Of a stretch of DNA of 64,000 nucleotides, positions 10,414 to 22,009 are shown in pieces. The stretch comes from Candida dubliniensis CD36 (taxonomy: Eukaryota; Ascomycota; Pichiomycetes; Serinales; Debaryomycetaceae). Where the stretch lies: NCBI RefSeq assembly GCF_000026945.1, contig NC_012865.1, positions 558,001 to 622,000 of the forward strand, given 5' to 3'. How positions within the stretch are numbered: position 1 is the first letter of the stretch; each line of letters starts with the position of its first letter. Under the pieces are notes generated by a model. That model did not search any database. It saw only the letters and a program-made list of their open reading frames with translations, and had not been told where the DNA came from. Made by a program: the position numbers and the translations under genes.

Positions 10414-12327
10414 TTAAAATGGTGTAGACTCTTTATAGAATTCTCCATCCTCAATAATTCCCAATGCTCCACCACCAACAGGTAAAGCCTCTGATTGTAT
10501 GTCAGATGAGACAGCTGCTGATGAAGGTGATGCTGGTGGGACTTCTGTTTGTGGGGTCAGTAAAGATTGAGTATTATCATCATGATCATTAGCAAATGCT
10601 GGTGTTACACCCGAAGATTGGTTTTGTGCTGGTGAAGGAGATGATGATGATAATGGTAATTGATTTTGGAATTGACGAGGTAAATTACCACATCTATCCT
10701 TACCAAAATTGATTTTCAAATTTTTATAATCATCAAATGATTTAATTCCGTCAATGGCTTTAATGGCATTAGCAATATTAATAAAATTAATAAATGCACA
10801 ATTTTTCTCTTCCAAATAATTAATTTGTTCAATATCTCCAAATTTAGTGAAATCTTCTCTTAATTTAGTTGGATTGAAATATTCAAAATCAACAATGTTA
10901 CCAATATAAATATTTCTTGAAGCTCCATTGGACACTGCCAAGGATAATGCATTGGATAATGGACCAGAATGTTTACCCCAACCAACTTTAATACGACGAT
11001 TATGAATTGTTAATCCATGTAATTGACACATGGCGAAAAATTGGGCAGCAGCAATAGGATCAATAAATGTAATAAAACAAACGTGACGTTCCTTTAAAAA
11101 TCGAACGCTTTGTAATAATCCTCCACGAACAACATTACAAATTTCTTCAATTGAAGAATCTTGATGTAAATTACCCAAATAAACCGTACGATTTCCTAAA
11201 TTATTAGCCCCACCAGCCTGAGTAGCAATCTGTGCTGCAGCAGCTGATTGTTGTACTAATGCCAGAGAAATAAATTCTCGATCAGCAGCAGTAACAATAT
11301 GTTCCATACCAGGAGCCAACCCTAAATATTGAGCGGCATTATGTTGTTGAGTTTTAGTAATAAATGCACAACGATCTTTACCATAATACACTTTAGGATA
11401 TTTTTCTGATTGTAAATTATTAACACAACGAATGGCCGAGGCAATACTAAGGAAATGAACAAAGGCAATTCCCTTTTCTGGGATAGTTTTAATACATTCA
11501 ATTGGACCATAAATACTCAAATCATTAATGATTTCTTCTTCAGATATATTCAGAGGAGATAAATTACCCAAATAAACATTTCTAGTGGCTCCATCATTAG
11601 TAACTGCTTGTAACACTCCAGGTTGAATAGCAGTATTTTTCCCCCATCCAACACGAATATTATAACCTTTAATGTTGATTTTCTTCAAAATAAATTCACT
11701 ATGCATCAATAAGGCAGCATTGGTATCCAAAAAACTAATAAAACAACAATTTTTCCCTGGAATGATTCGAACATTTTCAATTATTCCTGAACGAACATAA
11801 TCAAGTAATTCATGAGGTTCAAGATCATTAGGTAAATTACCAAGATAAACTGTTCGTGAGTTGCCAGCTTCTTGTCCAGGAGCAACTGCCATACCCGGTA
11901 ATCCTGGTTGGTGTTGCTGCTGTTGTTGATGATTTTGTTGTTGGTGCTGTTGATCATGTTGTGGAATCATGCCTACTCCCAATTCTGGCTGTTGAAATTC
12001 TGGTTGATGAAATGCCTGTTGTTGCTGAAAATGTTGTTGCTCATATTGAGGATAGCCACCAACACCCCCATTACTAAAATCATTATATTGTGACGGTGGC
12101 ATCAAATTCATCCCATCAAACCCTTCACTACCTTGTTGGTGCTGCTGTTGTTGTTGTTGTTGCTGCTGGAAAAGATGTTCTGGTGCAAATTGACCATATT
12201 GAGGAATTTGTCCCGCCATTGGTTGCGGCATTGCCTGAGAGTTTTGTTGTTGATACATTGGATATTGGTTAGGATCCAACATCATATCCTCATTCGGATC
12301 AGGTTGTTGCGACGGGTAAAAAGACAT
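10414..12327 (-). CDS. MRN1: Four-RRM RNA-binding protein, Mrn1/Nrd1 (S. pombe) type
   Basis: This predicts a 637-residue protein. A Gln/Pro/Met-rich low-complexity N terminus (residues 1-150) is followed by four RNA-recognition motifs. Their RNP2 strands read RTVYLGNL (about 158), RNVYLGNL (about 247), RTVYLGNL (about 380) and RNIYIGNI (about 470). RNP1-like strands include NCCFISF, IAFVHF, HVCFITF and NCAFINF. The spacing and the RRM linkers with V/INFGKDR or VGWGK endings match S. cerevisiae Mrn1 (YPL184C) and S. pombe Nrd1, which bind mRNAs and affect differentiation and stress responses. The C-terminal 90 residues are Ser/Pro-rich. Upstream are the pyrimidine-rich leader and an ACT repeat at 12781-12824. 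The ATG at 12327 is the first in frame. Confidence 0.93.
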   Translation of the reverse strand: MSFYPSQQPDPNEDMMLDPNQYPMYQQQNSQAMPQPMAGQIPQYGQFAPEHLFQQQQQQQQQHQQGSEGFDGMNLMPPSQYNDFSNGGVGGYPQYEQQHFQQQQAFHQPEFQQPELGVGMIPQHDQQHQQQNHQQQQQHQPGLPGMAVAPGQEAGNSRTVYLGNLPNDLEPHELLDYVRSGIIENVRIIPGKNCCFISFLDTNAALLMHSEFILKKINIKGYNIRVGWGKNTAIQPGVLQAVTNDGATRNVYLGNLSPLNISEEEIINDLSIYGPIECIKTIPEKGIAFVHFLSIASAIRCVNNLQSEKYPKVYYGKDRCAFITKTQQHNAAQYLGLAPGMEHIVTAADREFISLALVQQSAAAAQIATQAGGANNLGNRTVYLGNLHQDSSIEEICNVVRGGLLQSVRFLKERHVCFITFIDPIAAAQFFAMCQLHGLTIHNRRIKVGWGKHSGPLSNALSLAVSNGASRNIYIGNIVDFEYFNPTKLREDFTKFGDIEQINYLEEKNCAFINFINIANAIKAIDGIKSFDDYKNLKINFGKDRCGNLPRQFQNQLPLSSSSPSPAQNQSSGVTPAFANDHDDNTQSLLTPQTEVPPASPSSAAVSSDIQSEALPVGGGALGIIEDGEFYKESTPF

Positions 12328-13387
12328 TTCAAGTGGTTAAGGTTCCAAAAGTTTTCTCTTCAGTGTCAGTTTTTTTTCTTCTTCTCTTCTATATATAGAT
12401 TGTTAATCTTGACTTTAAATTACCACTCTAATTATATCTTTCTTTTGTTTGTCTTTATAGTTAATATTGTGTTTCTATATACTGTTATCTATAATTGAAT
12501 GGTGGTGGTGGCCGTGGTTTATAATATTGAAAAATGGGTGAAAAAAAATTTTTGAAAGAGTGAAGTTGATTTGAAAAAAAAAAAATATTTTCTTTTCATC
12601 TTAACACATTGATTTTTTTGTCCTTCTCTCTCGCACACACATTGACAAACTATTAGTTAAAATTTTTTTTTTTAACTTTATGTATGAATAAGCCCAAAGA
12701 AAGATCTTCTCTCACCATGAATGAGATATAGATATAACTTTCTTTATTAGGTACAGGTTGTAAATTTACGATCCACACTTACTACTACTACTACTACTAC
12801 TACTACTGCTACTACTACTACTACCATTTACCTCAACACATACTCATCTACTTATTCAATGAAAACATTCTTTGTTTAGATGTTAATATTTCTATGTCAT
12901 CTACAACAACCCAGAAAAAATGTCGCCTTTTGATCTCATAAATACGACATCTACTTATTTAGACATGGACAAAAATTGTACGGAATGCGGAATGCGGGTG
13001 GAGTAGATGAGATGCCCAGATCCCATATTATAGGGGGTCAGAAAAATATTGGTCACCAGTAAAGACAAATGAATTGACTAGAATATTCAAAGATATACGC
13101 TATTAAATAAGCTTGACTTGTCTAAGACAGTTCTCATCTCTTACCCTTGCATATCTTCCATCGTTGTTAGTTCCACTCAAAAATCATTTCAACTTACTCT
13201 TTAGATTCAATTACGCATTAGCCACACACCCTCAAATCTTGGCCCTCAGCACATTATTCAGGGACAAACATTCTTTTAAGGTATTCTATCCACCTAATTC
13301 GGTTTTTCTTTTTTAGTACCTACACATTGTTTTTCTCACTCTATCTCGAATATATTACAAATCCTGTCTATGGTTATTCACTTTACT
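12328..13387. other. Intergenic region between MRN1 start and TEL1 end
   Basis: This 1.06-kb region carries the MRN1 promoter and leader and the TEL1 3' end. It includes an ACT trinucleotide microsatellite and several A/T runs. A 67-codon open frame at 13113-13316 has no recognisable product and is not called. Confidence 0.55.
12781..12824 (+). repeat. (ACT)n microsatellite with one GCT interruption
   Basis: About 14 tandem ACT units run in the non-coding region 450 bp upstream of MRN1, interrupted by one GCT at about 12808. It is likely length-polymorphic between alleles. Confidence 0.9.
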
Positions 13388-16300
13388 CTAATAAAATGGC
13401 AGCCATCCAAAATAAATCAATGCCAAGTTTTGTGTACTTGTTGCTTCTTGAATCAATTCTCGTACTGCAGCTTCAGTGCTCAACCCATTAGCATTCAATT
13501 TCTCAATAACTGTCATTATTGCTGTGCCAGCTTCTGACCCTTCTTCCTCGGGCTGTACACCAGGTCCTGTTTCATCCTCTTGCAACTTCCGCTTTTTGAA
13601 GCGCGATAATGTCCATGAATATAATGGATCCCACCGTAAAACATCCAATATAGATATAATGTGTTCCTTATTCGATCTCAATACCCTTAATGTATGTTCA
13701 CAAGATTTTTTAAACATCCCTTCAACTCCAGTAACACCAAATCCATCAACAATATCACGCGTCAATCTAAACGGAACTGTTTCTGGTATAGCTAATCGTT
13801 TACCTTGATCAAAGGCAACACCAAGATCAATATGAATAGGTTCACCTGTGCTTCGATCTATCAAGATATTATTACAATGTCGATCACCAAGTCCTAATAT
13901 ATGTCCAACAATGGATGAAGTGGCAATTCCATGAGTATACTTAACTCGACTCTCAAACCAACTATCAGAAGTTAAAAACGTTTCTTGGAAAAAATACCGC
14001 ATAACTGGTTTGATTTTCGTTTCAATTTGTTCGAAGCTATGTATTCGCTTTTGTTTATCACCAGACTGGCACAGTTTCATAATCTCTCTTGCCTTATCAT
14101 AACTAATCTTATCATGTATTTGATGATATCCACTAATAACATCGATAAATGCCATGGAATTGGGGACAAACTCAATTATCCCCGATAACGGCCCTAAGGG
14201 AACCGCATTATATGTCCGAATAGTCAATCCTCTCTTGTTACATTCTCGATCTTTAGCAAAAATATTGTTCACTTTGTTGAAAACTTGTTCCATAATAGAG
14301 TCTTGTCGAATACCATCGGTACCATGCTTCAACAATACACGATGCTCAGTCCCATCTGATAACGTGAAATTGGCAATCTTTGGCAAACTTAACCCAGATG
14401 TCGCAATCTGAATCTTTTTGTCTATTGAATGCAATACTGGAACATTCTTATATTGTCCATTAGGATCAACTTTTATTGTTTTAGTTGGCGGTGGAATTGC
14501 TGGCAACTCATTCAACCAATATTCGCCAGAAGGGAATTTAGTCAAATCAATATTTTTACCCTTGGAGACTTTATAAGCAGCCAAAGTTGTACAATGATCG
14601 GTGAAACCATCGATTGGCAACAACACTTCCAGAACATATCGATGATCTTGTTGTAATAATTGATCCCAGATTGCTTGAGCAGCTGCACATCTAGAAAGTA
14701 ACAGTGGGTTCAACACCTCATTTGCACCAGGTTTATGCTTCTTTAATGACAACAACAAATACAACGAATGATGAGGATGATCAAGGCACAAGTTTATTAT
14801 CAATTTTTTCAATAATATTTGGAAACCATTTGTTTCATTTGATAACCTTGATATCAACTGGGTACACCAAGAAACAAGTTTATGACTAGGTAACGCCAAT
14901 AAATCGGACTGAAGTGTTTGATTTAATTCGTTATTTCCTGATTGCTCCAACCACAAGGAGAAAAATTTGTCCAAATTCTCTTCTTCAAAATCATCAACAA
15001 TTATACTCTTCATATAATATTGAACTGCTTTGGTAGAAAACAACTGTTTGCTCTTTCGCAACGATTCCAAGTCCTTACTTTCAGAAATAAATTGCCTTTT
15101 CAATCTATTATAATATTGCTGTACCTGTTTCTGTTCGGCATGTGTAACAGTTACTTTTTCATACTGCCTTTTAAGATCTTTGATTTCATTTTCCTTATTA
15201 AGTACCCTTTTCTCCAACTTTGATATTTTTTCGCTTAGAGATTTGGATTTGTATTGTGCCTCACAAAAACGGGCAAGAATTGCAAATATTTTTGATTGCT
15301 GTTGAAGGTCAGTCATGTAATTCGACAGCTCCTCTGTTGGCAAAACATATTTCTCCATAATGCTAGAGGCAACTTCCTGGCGTGATTGTGACATCCAATC
15401 CACCATTATGGCTCTTATCAAACATGGATCTATTTTTAAAAAGTTTTCTGACATCTCGATACCACCTGCTGCATACAAATCTTTCATTATCATCACTGGT
15501 ACGTTGGTGTTTCCCTGACTCCAAAGAGTTTGCGCAGTTTGAAAAGATGCCAAATTGTTAGCATTGATAGCAACCATATCCAAAGAGCTACTTTGAAGTT
15601 TTTTGGATACTTTGTCAACCAACATTGTCGATGTCACCATTTTTTGATACTCTCCATTGGCCCTTGCTAAATTGTTATATCTAACCAAATCATACAATGA
15701 GCCAATCCACGCAGCATCTGAAGGTGAACTCAAAAGAGGTCTACCATTTATTAACCCAAATGTTGATTGCCTAGCCAACAATAAATTCTCAAACATACTA
15801 AATTCAACTTCCCCAAACCATTGTGTTTTCTCCACAAACTGATTTGTCATTGGTATTATGTTTTCACCTGTGGAATTTGCAATTTCTGCAATGGAAGCTA
15901 CGGTTGAAATAGTCTTCAACCAATTTATTCCTTCTTGTTTAAATTCTTTGACACTCATGTCAGTCGCTGACACTTTATTATCCACAGCATTCAAAAGTGA
16001 AGTCAGACATATCTCTTCCAGATTCAAGGGGAAATCGTGAATTTGTTTCAAGGTCTTGTATATCACTTCGTTTTCTTTGGTAGCATTTTTGGAAATTGGT
16101 AAATCCCATTTAGATAGTTTCCAACTCCATTCATATTGAGAATCGTCGTTAGATTCAAAACTAGCGTTTTTGCTTAATGCTCTTGACACCCCCAAAAGAC
16201 CTGCTGTTGACAAAGATCCGACTATATTAGAATATGATGGCTCTTGATGCAACATCATATCGGTATCAAAACCAGCACTACTAAATCGAAGTTTGTCCTC

Positions 16301-19300
16301 TGAACTCCCAACTCGGTTGATCATGGATATTGAATATTCTAGAGTGGTTCTTTCTGGTAATCCAAACACTAAATCATCATCATCCAACGACTCATAAACA
16401 TGTTGCAATGTTTGATAATGATCTTGCAAATGCAAATCTGAGTTATTATCTGATGCCACATCTTCAAACAACATTAACGCAGTCTTAAATTGTTTCACTT
16501 CACAGGCCAATTGGTAGAATTTCAACTTATCAATTTTTGCAAACACATTAGCAAAAATAGGTTTCTTAAAAATTTTGGCACCAACCCTAATCAAAATCAA
16601 AATTTGAAGAAAGATCTTGATAGAAGATTCTGATTTTTTAGAAGTGTGCAAAAACTCATTCAAAAGGGAAATAATTCTGTCTTGACTGTGACTACGCTTT
16701 ATAGCCAAATAATTACACACCAAAACTGGCAAGGACGTTTTAGCAAATTCAGGAACCATTATAACAAAAGTGCTTAAAAGCGGTGCAATGCTAGTCTCAA
16801 CTGCCAATTCCTGTAAAAGAGCCAAGTACAACTTAGTGCACCACAACTCAGTGCCATTCAATAAAAATAATTCAAAATTTCCAATTATATCCACTAAGTC
16901 ATCTCCCAAGTATTCGACATCAGCTTTATCGTTTAATATAACACAGGTATGAAAATCAATTGGGAGTATACTATCGGAATACTTTTCAACCATAGTTTCG
17001 AAATTCAAAAACTTGGAAACTTCACGTTTATTTGTTTCGTACTTTCTGATTAAAACACCAATAATCGATTCAGCACAAGCCGCGGCTTGGAAATCATCTT
17101 TGTAGATAAATTTTTCAATTGATTTTAAAGTAAAATCAAAAGATCGAACCTCATTTTCAAAATCATTCACAGGGATTCCTTCATATTCATCAAATGTAAG
17201 AGCTTTTACATCTTCCTTGCAGCCACCTTCGATATAAAAATCAGACAAATAACCAGAAATCCATAATTTAAATCCATCAGAAAATTCCTGAATCTGATTT
17301 TTACTGATAGTCAATAATTTCTCAACCACAGTCAATTTGCTTCCACTGTGGCTTGTAGCAAAAACAACATTGCCAAAAATTCTCGAAATCAAAATCATTT
17401 GCTTTATATAATCAGGCCCACTTTCCTCCAAACATAACTCAACCAAAGAAGATTCGATTTCCACTGATTGACCCTTTAAAATTGCAATTGATGATTTAAG
17501 AAGTTGGCAAATTGCTCTATCTTGGTCACCAGTATTAACAAAATCATCAATGCAATCTAGTAAACTACTTGATCGATCAACAGCCTTAGATGCCAACAAG
17601 GAATTTATAATTTGAATTATTAACACCATGGATTTCTCATATGTATAGCGATGCAGGTACACATCAGTTATTAACTGCAATATCAAGAATACATCTGTTG
17701 ATATTGATGGTTCGTCTAATAGTAAAGGGCATAAAGTATCAACTAGAAGACGAGAAACAGCATAGTCAACCGATTTCTTGCCACCTAAAATTAATACAAA
17801 CTTGAATTTCCTCAAAAATATAATCTTATGCTCAAGTGTTGTTGCTGATTTCAAGGAGATTGATAACCTTCTAAGAAGAAAGTATATTTGTCTTGAGGAC
17901 CAAAAAGTTTCATGCTCGGGCTGGTGATATTTCTCAACTAATTTCTTTAATAATTGGACACTAGAATCAAATGAAATTACCATTTCACCAGCAGTTTGGA
18001 TTATTGACGATGAATTAGCATCAGCTAAGAATATTGCAAGTGATTTATCTGTGCCAAGACTCTCAAAAGACTTCTCATTTGATATTTCGGTGAATTTGAT
18101 AATTTCTAATACAATCAAAGGTAACTTGTCTATAAATTCTTGCTTAAGTGTGTCTTTCAAGTAATCAAGAAGGACTTGAAACATATCGTTTCTGACTCCA
18201 TCTTTGCAGTACGACAATGGAACAATAATTGATAAACTTTCTGCAACTAAAGTTTCGATATGAGATTGCTTCAAGTCAGCCAATTGCTCAACAAACTCAT
18301 TACTGATTTCCCTGCTCTTTGATTTTGTCGACAATGCAACAGCGATCAATTCACGATAATTATCACGGTAAAAGGAATTCAAATCTGTGTACAGAAACAA
18401 TACAAATGGAAATGTATCGATTGAATCATACTTCCACCAGTTTCGCAAGATCTCGAATTTGAAAATTTTGAACAACCTGTTAGCATCATCTAGCTTCATG
18501 ATTTTACAAAACTCTTTCAAGCATGTTTCCAAATAGGGAATGAAAAAAGGGAACCGTGAGCATTCAAGCAAATTAAACAATGCCAATCTCAATATATGTA
18601 AAGACGATTGGGATAAATTCGTAAAGAACTTAGTGTATGTACCAGCAGATTCAACAGATTGTTCAGGATTCACAAATCTATCAAAAAGATCAGAATAGAT
18701 TTGTCCCTGTTGTTGTATAGTGGATATCGAAACAAGTTCTCCAAACGATTGTGCCAATCTGTCTTTGATATTGTTGGGTGAATTTGAAAATTTTTCAAGT
18801 AGTTCATTTTTAATGTCAGTATTTGAAAAAACCCTTTCGTCATTGTGAGTGATAAATTGTGCTAAAAATTTGCAATATTCAATAATGGAAGCTTCAGTTA
18901 AAATCAAGTCATCTCTTCCAGACTGATAAAGTCGCAGGACCAAACTATAAAAATCACTTGATAATGAGCTATCTGATGAATTTATCCAAATTGGTGCTGT
19001 AGCTGACAAAAATTGAGAAATCACCACCAATGCAAACTCGTTCTTTTCGTAATTCTGGGTAGTTAATAGTTTTTCATTTATAATTCTCAACAATCTAGCA
19101 AGCTGTATTTCATCAAGAAAATGAGCCAGATGATCAGTAAAGATATTCTCCACGGCAAACAAAAGCGATGGAAGAAAGTCATCAGTACCCAATGTTTCGA
19201 TATAATTCAAAAACGAAGTCAAGATATCTGATTGTAATTTCCCTTCAATATCAGCAGTAATTATAATAAACTTTGATACTTCAAGAGACTGGATCTTTTT

Positions 19301-22009
19301 GTAATTCAATTTCATAAAAGACATTGCACTGGTTGAAGCGGTAAAGGGAGGGGTCGTAGCATCTCTGACTCTAGAAAACTCCCGTCCAAATCCATCCTCG
19401 GGAAACGATTTTCTATTGTCCTTATCTGTAAGTCCCGGGTAGTCAAACTTGATAGTATTAACTAATTTCTCCAGTGGGAAATTTTGAATGAAAATCTGTA
19501 TTGTATCTGGATCTGTTGGTAAATACTTATTAACCATTTCCATCACACCAATAATCTCTTCACAACTTAAAGTGATATCCTTAAACGAGTTCAATCCGGC
19601 CGACAACTGATATTGTAATCCAGTCAATTCATGAGTAACAAATTTTATGAAACGCACTTTTGCAACAATGTTCAGTAAAACAATAATCCAATGAAATAAA
19701 CTGCCACTGGCAACCAGACTTCTATCAAACGCCATAAATGTAAGATTTACTTTATTCAATATTGTGTCAATTCTGTCACTGCTGGCAATGCTGATTATCT
19801 CAAACTTGGGGATCTCCTTGATATCTGTTACAGATTTCAAACACAAAAATTTTTCTAAATTCTCATATGATTGTGCAAAGCAGTAAAATTCACAAATCTC
19901 ACCTTCATAAATTGATTTTTGAGTTGTTGCTGGACTATACGTAATCGAGTTTCCCGACAACCAATACATGAAATTGGCTACACTCGAACCAACACTAACA
20001 AAATCTTCTCCAGGTGAAAAGGTGATATCCCATTTTGCTAACATCCAATCTTGAATTCGTCGACCCAAGAAGTTTTTCTTGGACAAGTTCACTTCAATTG
20101 CTAATTTGTTGATGGCATACCAAAACTGGAAACTTTCTTCAGTAATTTTGTATGGTCCATTGATTTCTGAGAGATCAATTAAAGTTTCCAATTGAATGAT
20201 AACAGAATCATCAATCAACTCACTTAGGTTTGTTTTCTGCTCGAATACCAATTTAAAGACGATATTACACGCAATATTGGCAACCACTGGCTCTTTTAAC
20301 AAAAGTAAAGATAATTTCAAAAGTTGGATTGAAAATGTTTTTTTAAATTTAAACCCACTATGGTTCAGTTCCAATATTTCATCTAATAAAACTGATCTTG
20401 CGCAAAGACTACTCCAAAAATTCATTGAATTGTCGTCAAAAGTGATCAAAATATTCTTCATAACTACGTTTTTGTCAATGAATGTGTTATCAGTGGTTGA
20501 TATGACAAAGTCAAAAGTTGTGTTTTCACCAATAGTCGTATCCATACTATCTGATTCCGTTGGCTTTTCTTTTGGTTTTTCAAAAGTATATAGATCAAGG
20601 TAAAACACCAACAATTTCAAGCCCAATACTTGATTATCTGATGATTCTTTGGAATGAATTAATTTATTGCAAAGCTCAATTGCGCTATTGGAATCACTAA
20701 TGGTATCCGCAATCGAACCTAGTTTTTGCCGCTTATTCTTATTGGGAGACCCATTTGAATAAAGAAGAAGGCTCGTTTGTGGATCATTTGACTGTTTATT
20801 TATAAATTGTTTCAAGTCGTAATATGATTTCAATAGACGTGACACTCCTAAAGTCAACAACCATGGCTTGTAGTTTTGCGAAGTTGAATATATAGTTTTT
20901 AAATTGAACCATGTAAGACTGCTATTGATTGCACAAATTCCGATATCGTCAGTTTTTAATTCAAATGATCCAGACATTAATTTCTTCATTAAATGATGAA
21001 TGAGCACCCCTAGGTTGTATAAAAACACTTCATCTTGATCATCGGCTTGTGAATGTATTGAATTTCCATCTTCTTGTGTATTTGTTTCACTAAGAATATA
21101 TTGATCGCCAATCAATTTTGGTAAATTGTGTAAATTAATCAAGTCATGAGTCCCTGGTAAATTGATAAATATAAGAAATTGTTCCTGCAATTTCTCCCAA
21201 TGTGAATGGTGAAAGAAAACCATAAGCCTGATACCGATCTTAATTAATTTGTTGACAAACTTGAATTTTTCAGTAGTAATCACCGTGATCAATTTGTTTA
21301 TTATTCGGAAAATAATAATAATGATAACATTCTCTTTTTTCAATAATTCTGAAGTTTTATCCAATACTCTTAACAACTTGAAATAATTGTCATTGTCATA
21401 CAACTGTAAATAATTCACAGAAACATTATTTTCACACTGTAATAAATTCTGCAACGCTGTATACAAATCAATCAACAATTTTTCATTATTACCGTTGTTT
21501 GATAAGGATCCTTGGCAATCATCTAATATGTTATTGATTAATGAAACCAAGAAATTGTATAATGTAGCCCACTCTTTCCTATTTAGATGTTCTTTAACAT
21601 AGCTTAAGTTCAAAATGCTTGTTACTGTTTTAATAAAATCAATTGAACAAGGCTCTAACAATTCTGAGTGTACAAAAAATTGATCCTTAATGCTCATACA
21701 TAAATCAAGATATGTGCGGAATTTGAAATCGATTCTTGTATCTTCAATTGATTTTTCAGTGAGGAGTCGTAGACTATAAGATGCCTGGCTTAATCGTGAG
21801 TCAACTGTAGTGGATTTATTATTAAAATATATTTGTGATTCATGCTTAATTAATCCTAATATTGCTTGAGTTAATTGTCTAAACTGTTTAGGGTTTAATC
21901 TAAACTTCGATGCTGCTATATTTTCTAAATTATTTAACGCGTCATTTCTTTCTTTGATTTTCGATGATTGTAATAATGCTATGGTTTTGTTAATATCTGA
22001 CGTAGACAT
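13388..22009 (-). CDS. TEL1: Tel1/ATM checkpoint PI3K-like protein kinase
   Basis: This predicts a 2873-residue protein, the usual Tel1 length. The true start is the ATG at 22009 (MSTSDINKTI); the frame extends nine codons upstream but without an ATG. Near the N terminus, LLQSSKIKERNDALNNLE is the TAN motif specific to Tel1/ATM proteins. A long helical-repeat solenoid and FAT region lead to the kinase domain in the last 400 residues. It has the catalytic loop GHILGLGDRHCNNIL and the metal-binding IDLGVAFDQG. A C-terminal FATC segment ends the protein. Tel1 is recruited to double-strand breaks and telomere ends by Mre11-Rad50-Xrs2 and phosphorylates checkpoint and telomere factors. The fourth codon from the end is CTG, read as Ser in this clade. 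It is divergent from a LIF1-like gene 217 bp away. All catalytic residues are present. Confidence 0.97.
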   Translation of the reverse strand: MSTSDINKTIALLQSSKIKERNDALNNLENIAASKFRLNPKQFRQLTQAILGLIKHESQIYFNNKSTTVDSRLSQASYSLRLLTEKSIEDTRIDFKFRTYLDLCMSIKDQFFVHSELLEPCSIDFIKTVTSILNLSYVKEHLNRKEWATLYNFLVSLINNILDDCQGSLSNNGNNEKLLIDLYTALQNLLQCENNVSVNYLQLYDNDNYFKLLRVLDKTSELLKKENVIIIIIFRIINKLITVITTEKFKFVNKLIKIGIRLMVFFHHSHWEKLQEQFLIFINLPGTHDLINLHNLPKLIGDQYILSETNTQEDGNSIHSQADDQDEVFLYNLGVLIHHLMKKLMSGSFELKTDDIGICAINSSLTWFNLKTIYSTSQNYKPWLLTLGVSRLLKSYYDLKQFINKQSNDPQTSLLLYSNGSPNKNKRQKLGSIADTISDSNSAIELCNKLIHSKESSDNQVLGLKLLVFYLDLYTFEKPKEKPTESDSMDTTIGENTTFDFVISTTDNTFIDKNVVMKNILITFDDNSMNFWSSLCARSVLLDEILELNHSGFKFKKTFSIQLLKLSLLLLKEPVVANIACNIVFKLVFEQKTNLSELIDDSVIIQLETLIDLSEINGPYKITEESFQFWYAINKLAIEVNLSKKNFLGRRIQDWMLAKWDITFSPGEDFVSVGSSVANFMYWLSGNSITYSPATTQKSIYEGEICEFYCFAQSYENLEKFLCLKSVTDIKEIPKFEIISIASSDRIDTILNKVNLTFMAFDRSLVASGSLFHWIIVLLNIVAKVRFIKFVTHELTGLQYQLSAGLNSFKDITLSCEEIIGVMEMVNKYLPTDPDTIQIFIQNFPLEKLVNTIKFDYPGLTDKDNRKSFPEDGFGREFSRVRDATTPPFTASTSAMSFMKLNYKKIQSLEVSKFIIITADIEGKLQSDILTSFLNYIETLGTDDFLPSLLFAVENIFTDHLAHFLDEIQLARLLRIINEKLLTTQNYEKNEFALVVISQFLSATAPIWINSSDSSLSSDFYSLVLRLYQSGRDDLILTEASIIEYCKFLAQFITHNDERVFSNTDIKNELLEKFSNSPNNIKDRLAQSFGELVSISTIQQQGQIYSDLFDRFVNPEQSVESAGTYTKFFTNLSQSSLHILRLALFNLLECSRFPFFIPYLETCLKEFCKIMKLDDANRLFKIFKFEILRNWWKYDSIDTFPFVLFLYTDLNSFYRDNYRELIAVALSTKSKSREISNEFVEQLADLKQSHIETLVAESLSIIVPLSYCKDGVRNDMFQVLLDYLKDTLKQEFIDKLPLIVLEIIKFTEISNEKSFESLGTDKSLAIFLADANSSSIIQTAGEMVISFDSSVQLLKKLVEKYHQPEHETFWSSRQIYFLLRRLSISLKSATTLEHKIIFLRKFKFVLILGGKKSVDYAVSRLLVDTLCPLLLDEPSISTDVFLILQLITDVYLHRYTYEKSMVLIIQIINSLLASKAVDRSSSLLDCIDDFVNTGDQDRAICQLLKSSIAILKGQSVEIESSLVELCLEESGPDYIKQMILISRIFGNVVFATSHSGSKLTVVEKLLTISKNQIQEFSDGFKLWISGYLSDFYIEGGCKEDVKALTFDEYEGIPVNDFENEVRSFDFTLKSIEKFIYKDDFQAAACAESIIGVLIRKYETNKREVSKFLNFETMVEKYSDSILPIDFHTCVILNDKADVEYLGDDLVDIIGNFELFLLNGTELWCTKLYLALLQELAVETSIAPLLSTFVIMVPEFAKTSLPVLVCNYLAIKRSHSQDRIISLLNEFLHTSKKSESSIKIFLQILILIRVGAKIFKKPIFANVFAKIDKLKFYQLACEVKQFKTALMLFEDVASDNNSDLHLQDHYQTLQHVYESLDDDDLVFGLPERTTLEYSISMINRVGSSEDKLRFSSAGFDTDMMLHQEPSYSNIVGSLSTAGLLGVSRALSKNASFESNDDSQYEWSWKLSKWDLPISKNATKENEVIYKTLKQIHDFPLNLEEICLTSLLNAVDNKVSATDMSVKEFKQEGINWLKTISTVASIAEIANSTGENIIPMTNQFVEKTQWFGEVEFSMFENLLLARQSTFGLINGRPLLSSPSDAAWIGSLYDLVRYNNLARANGEYQKMVTSTMLVDKVSKKLQSSSLDMVAINANNLASFQTAQTLWSQGNTNVPVMIMKDLYAAGGIEMSENFLKIDPCLIRAIMVDWMSQSRQEVASSIMEKYVLPTEELSNYMTDLQQQSKIFAILARFCEAQYKSKSLSEKISKLEKRVLNKENEIKDLKRQYEKVTVTHAEQKQVQQYYNRLKRQFISESKDLESLRKSKQLFSTKAVQYYMKSIIVDDFEEENLDKFFSLWLEQSGNNELNQTLQSDLLALPSHKLVSWCTQLISRLSNETNGFQILLKKLIINLCLDHPHHSLYLLLSLKKHKPGANEVLNPLLLSRCAAAQAIWDQLLQQDHRYVLEVLLPIDGFTDHCTTLAAYKVSKGKNIDLTKFPSGEYWLNELPAIPPPTKTIKVDPNGQYKNVPVLHSIDKKIQIATSGLSLPKIANFTLSDGTEHRVLLKHGTDGIRQDSIMEQVFNKVNNIFAKDRECNKRGLTIRTYNAVPLGPLSGIIEFVPNSMAFIDVISGYHQIHDKISYDKAREIMKLCQSGDKQKRIHSFEQIETKIKPVMRYFFQETFLTSDSWFESRVKYTHGIATSSIVGHILGLGDRHCNNILIDRSTGEPIHIDLGVAFDQGKRLAIPETVPFRLTRDIVDGFGVTGVEGMFKKSCEHTLRVLRSNKEHIISILDVLRWDPLYSWTLSRFKKRKLQEDETGPGVQPEEEGSEAGTAIMTVIEKLNANGLSTEAAVRELIQEATSTQNLALIYFGWLPFY

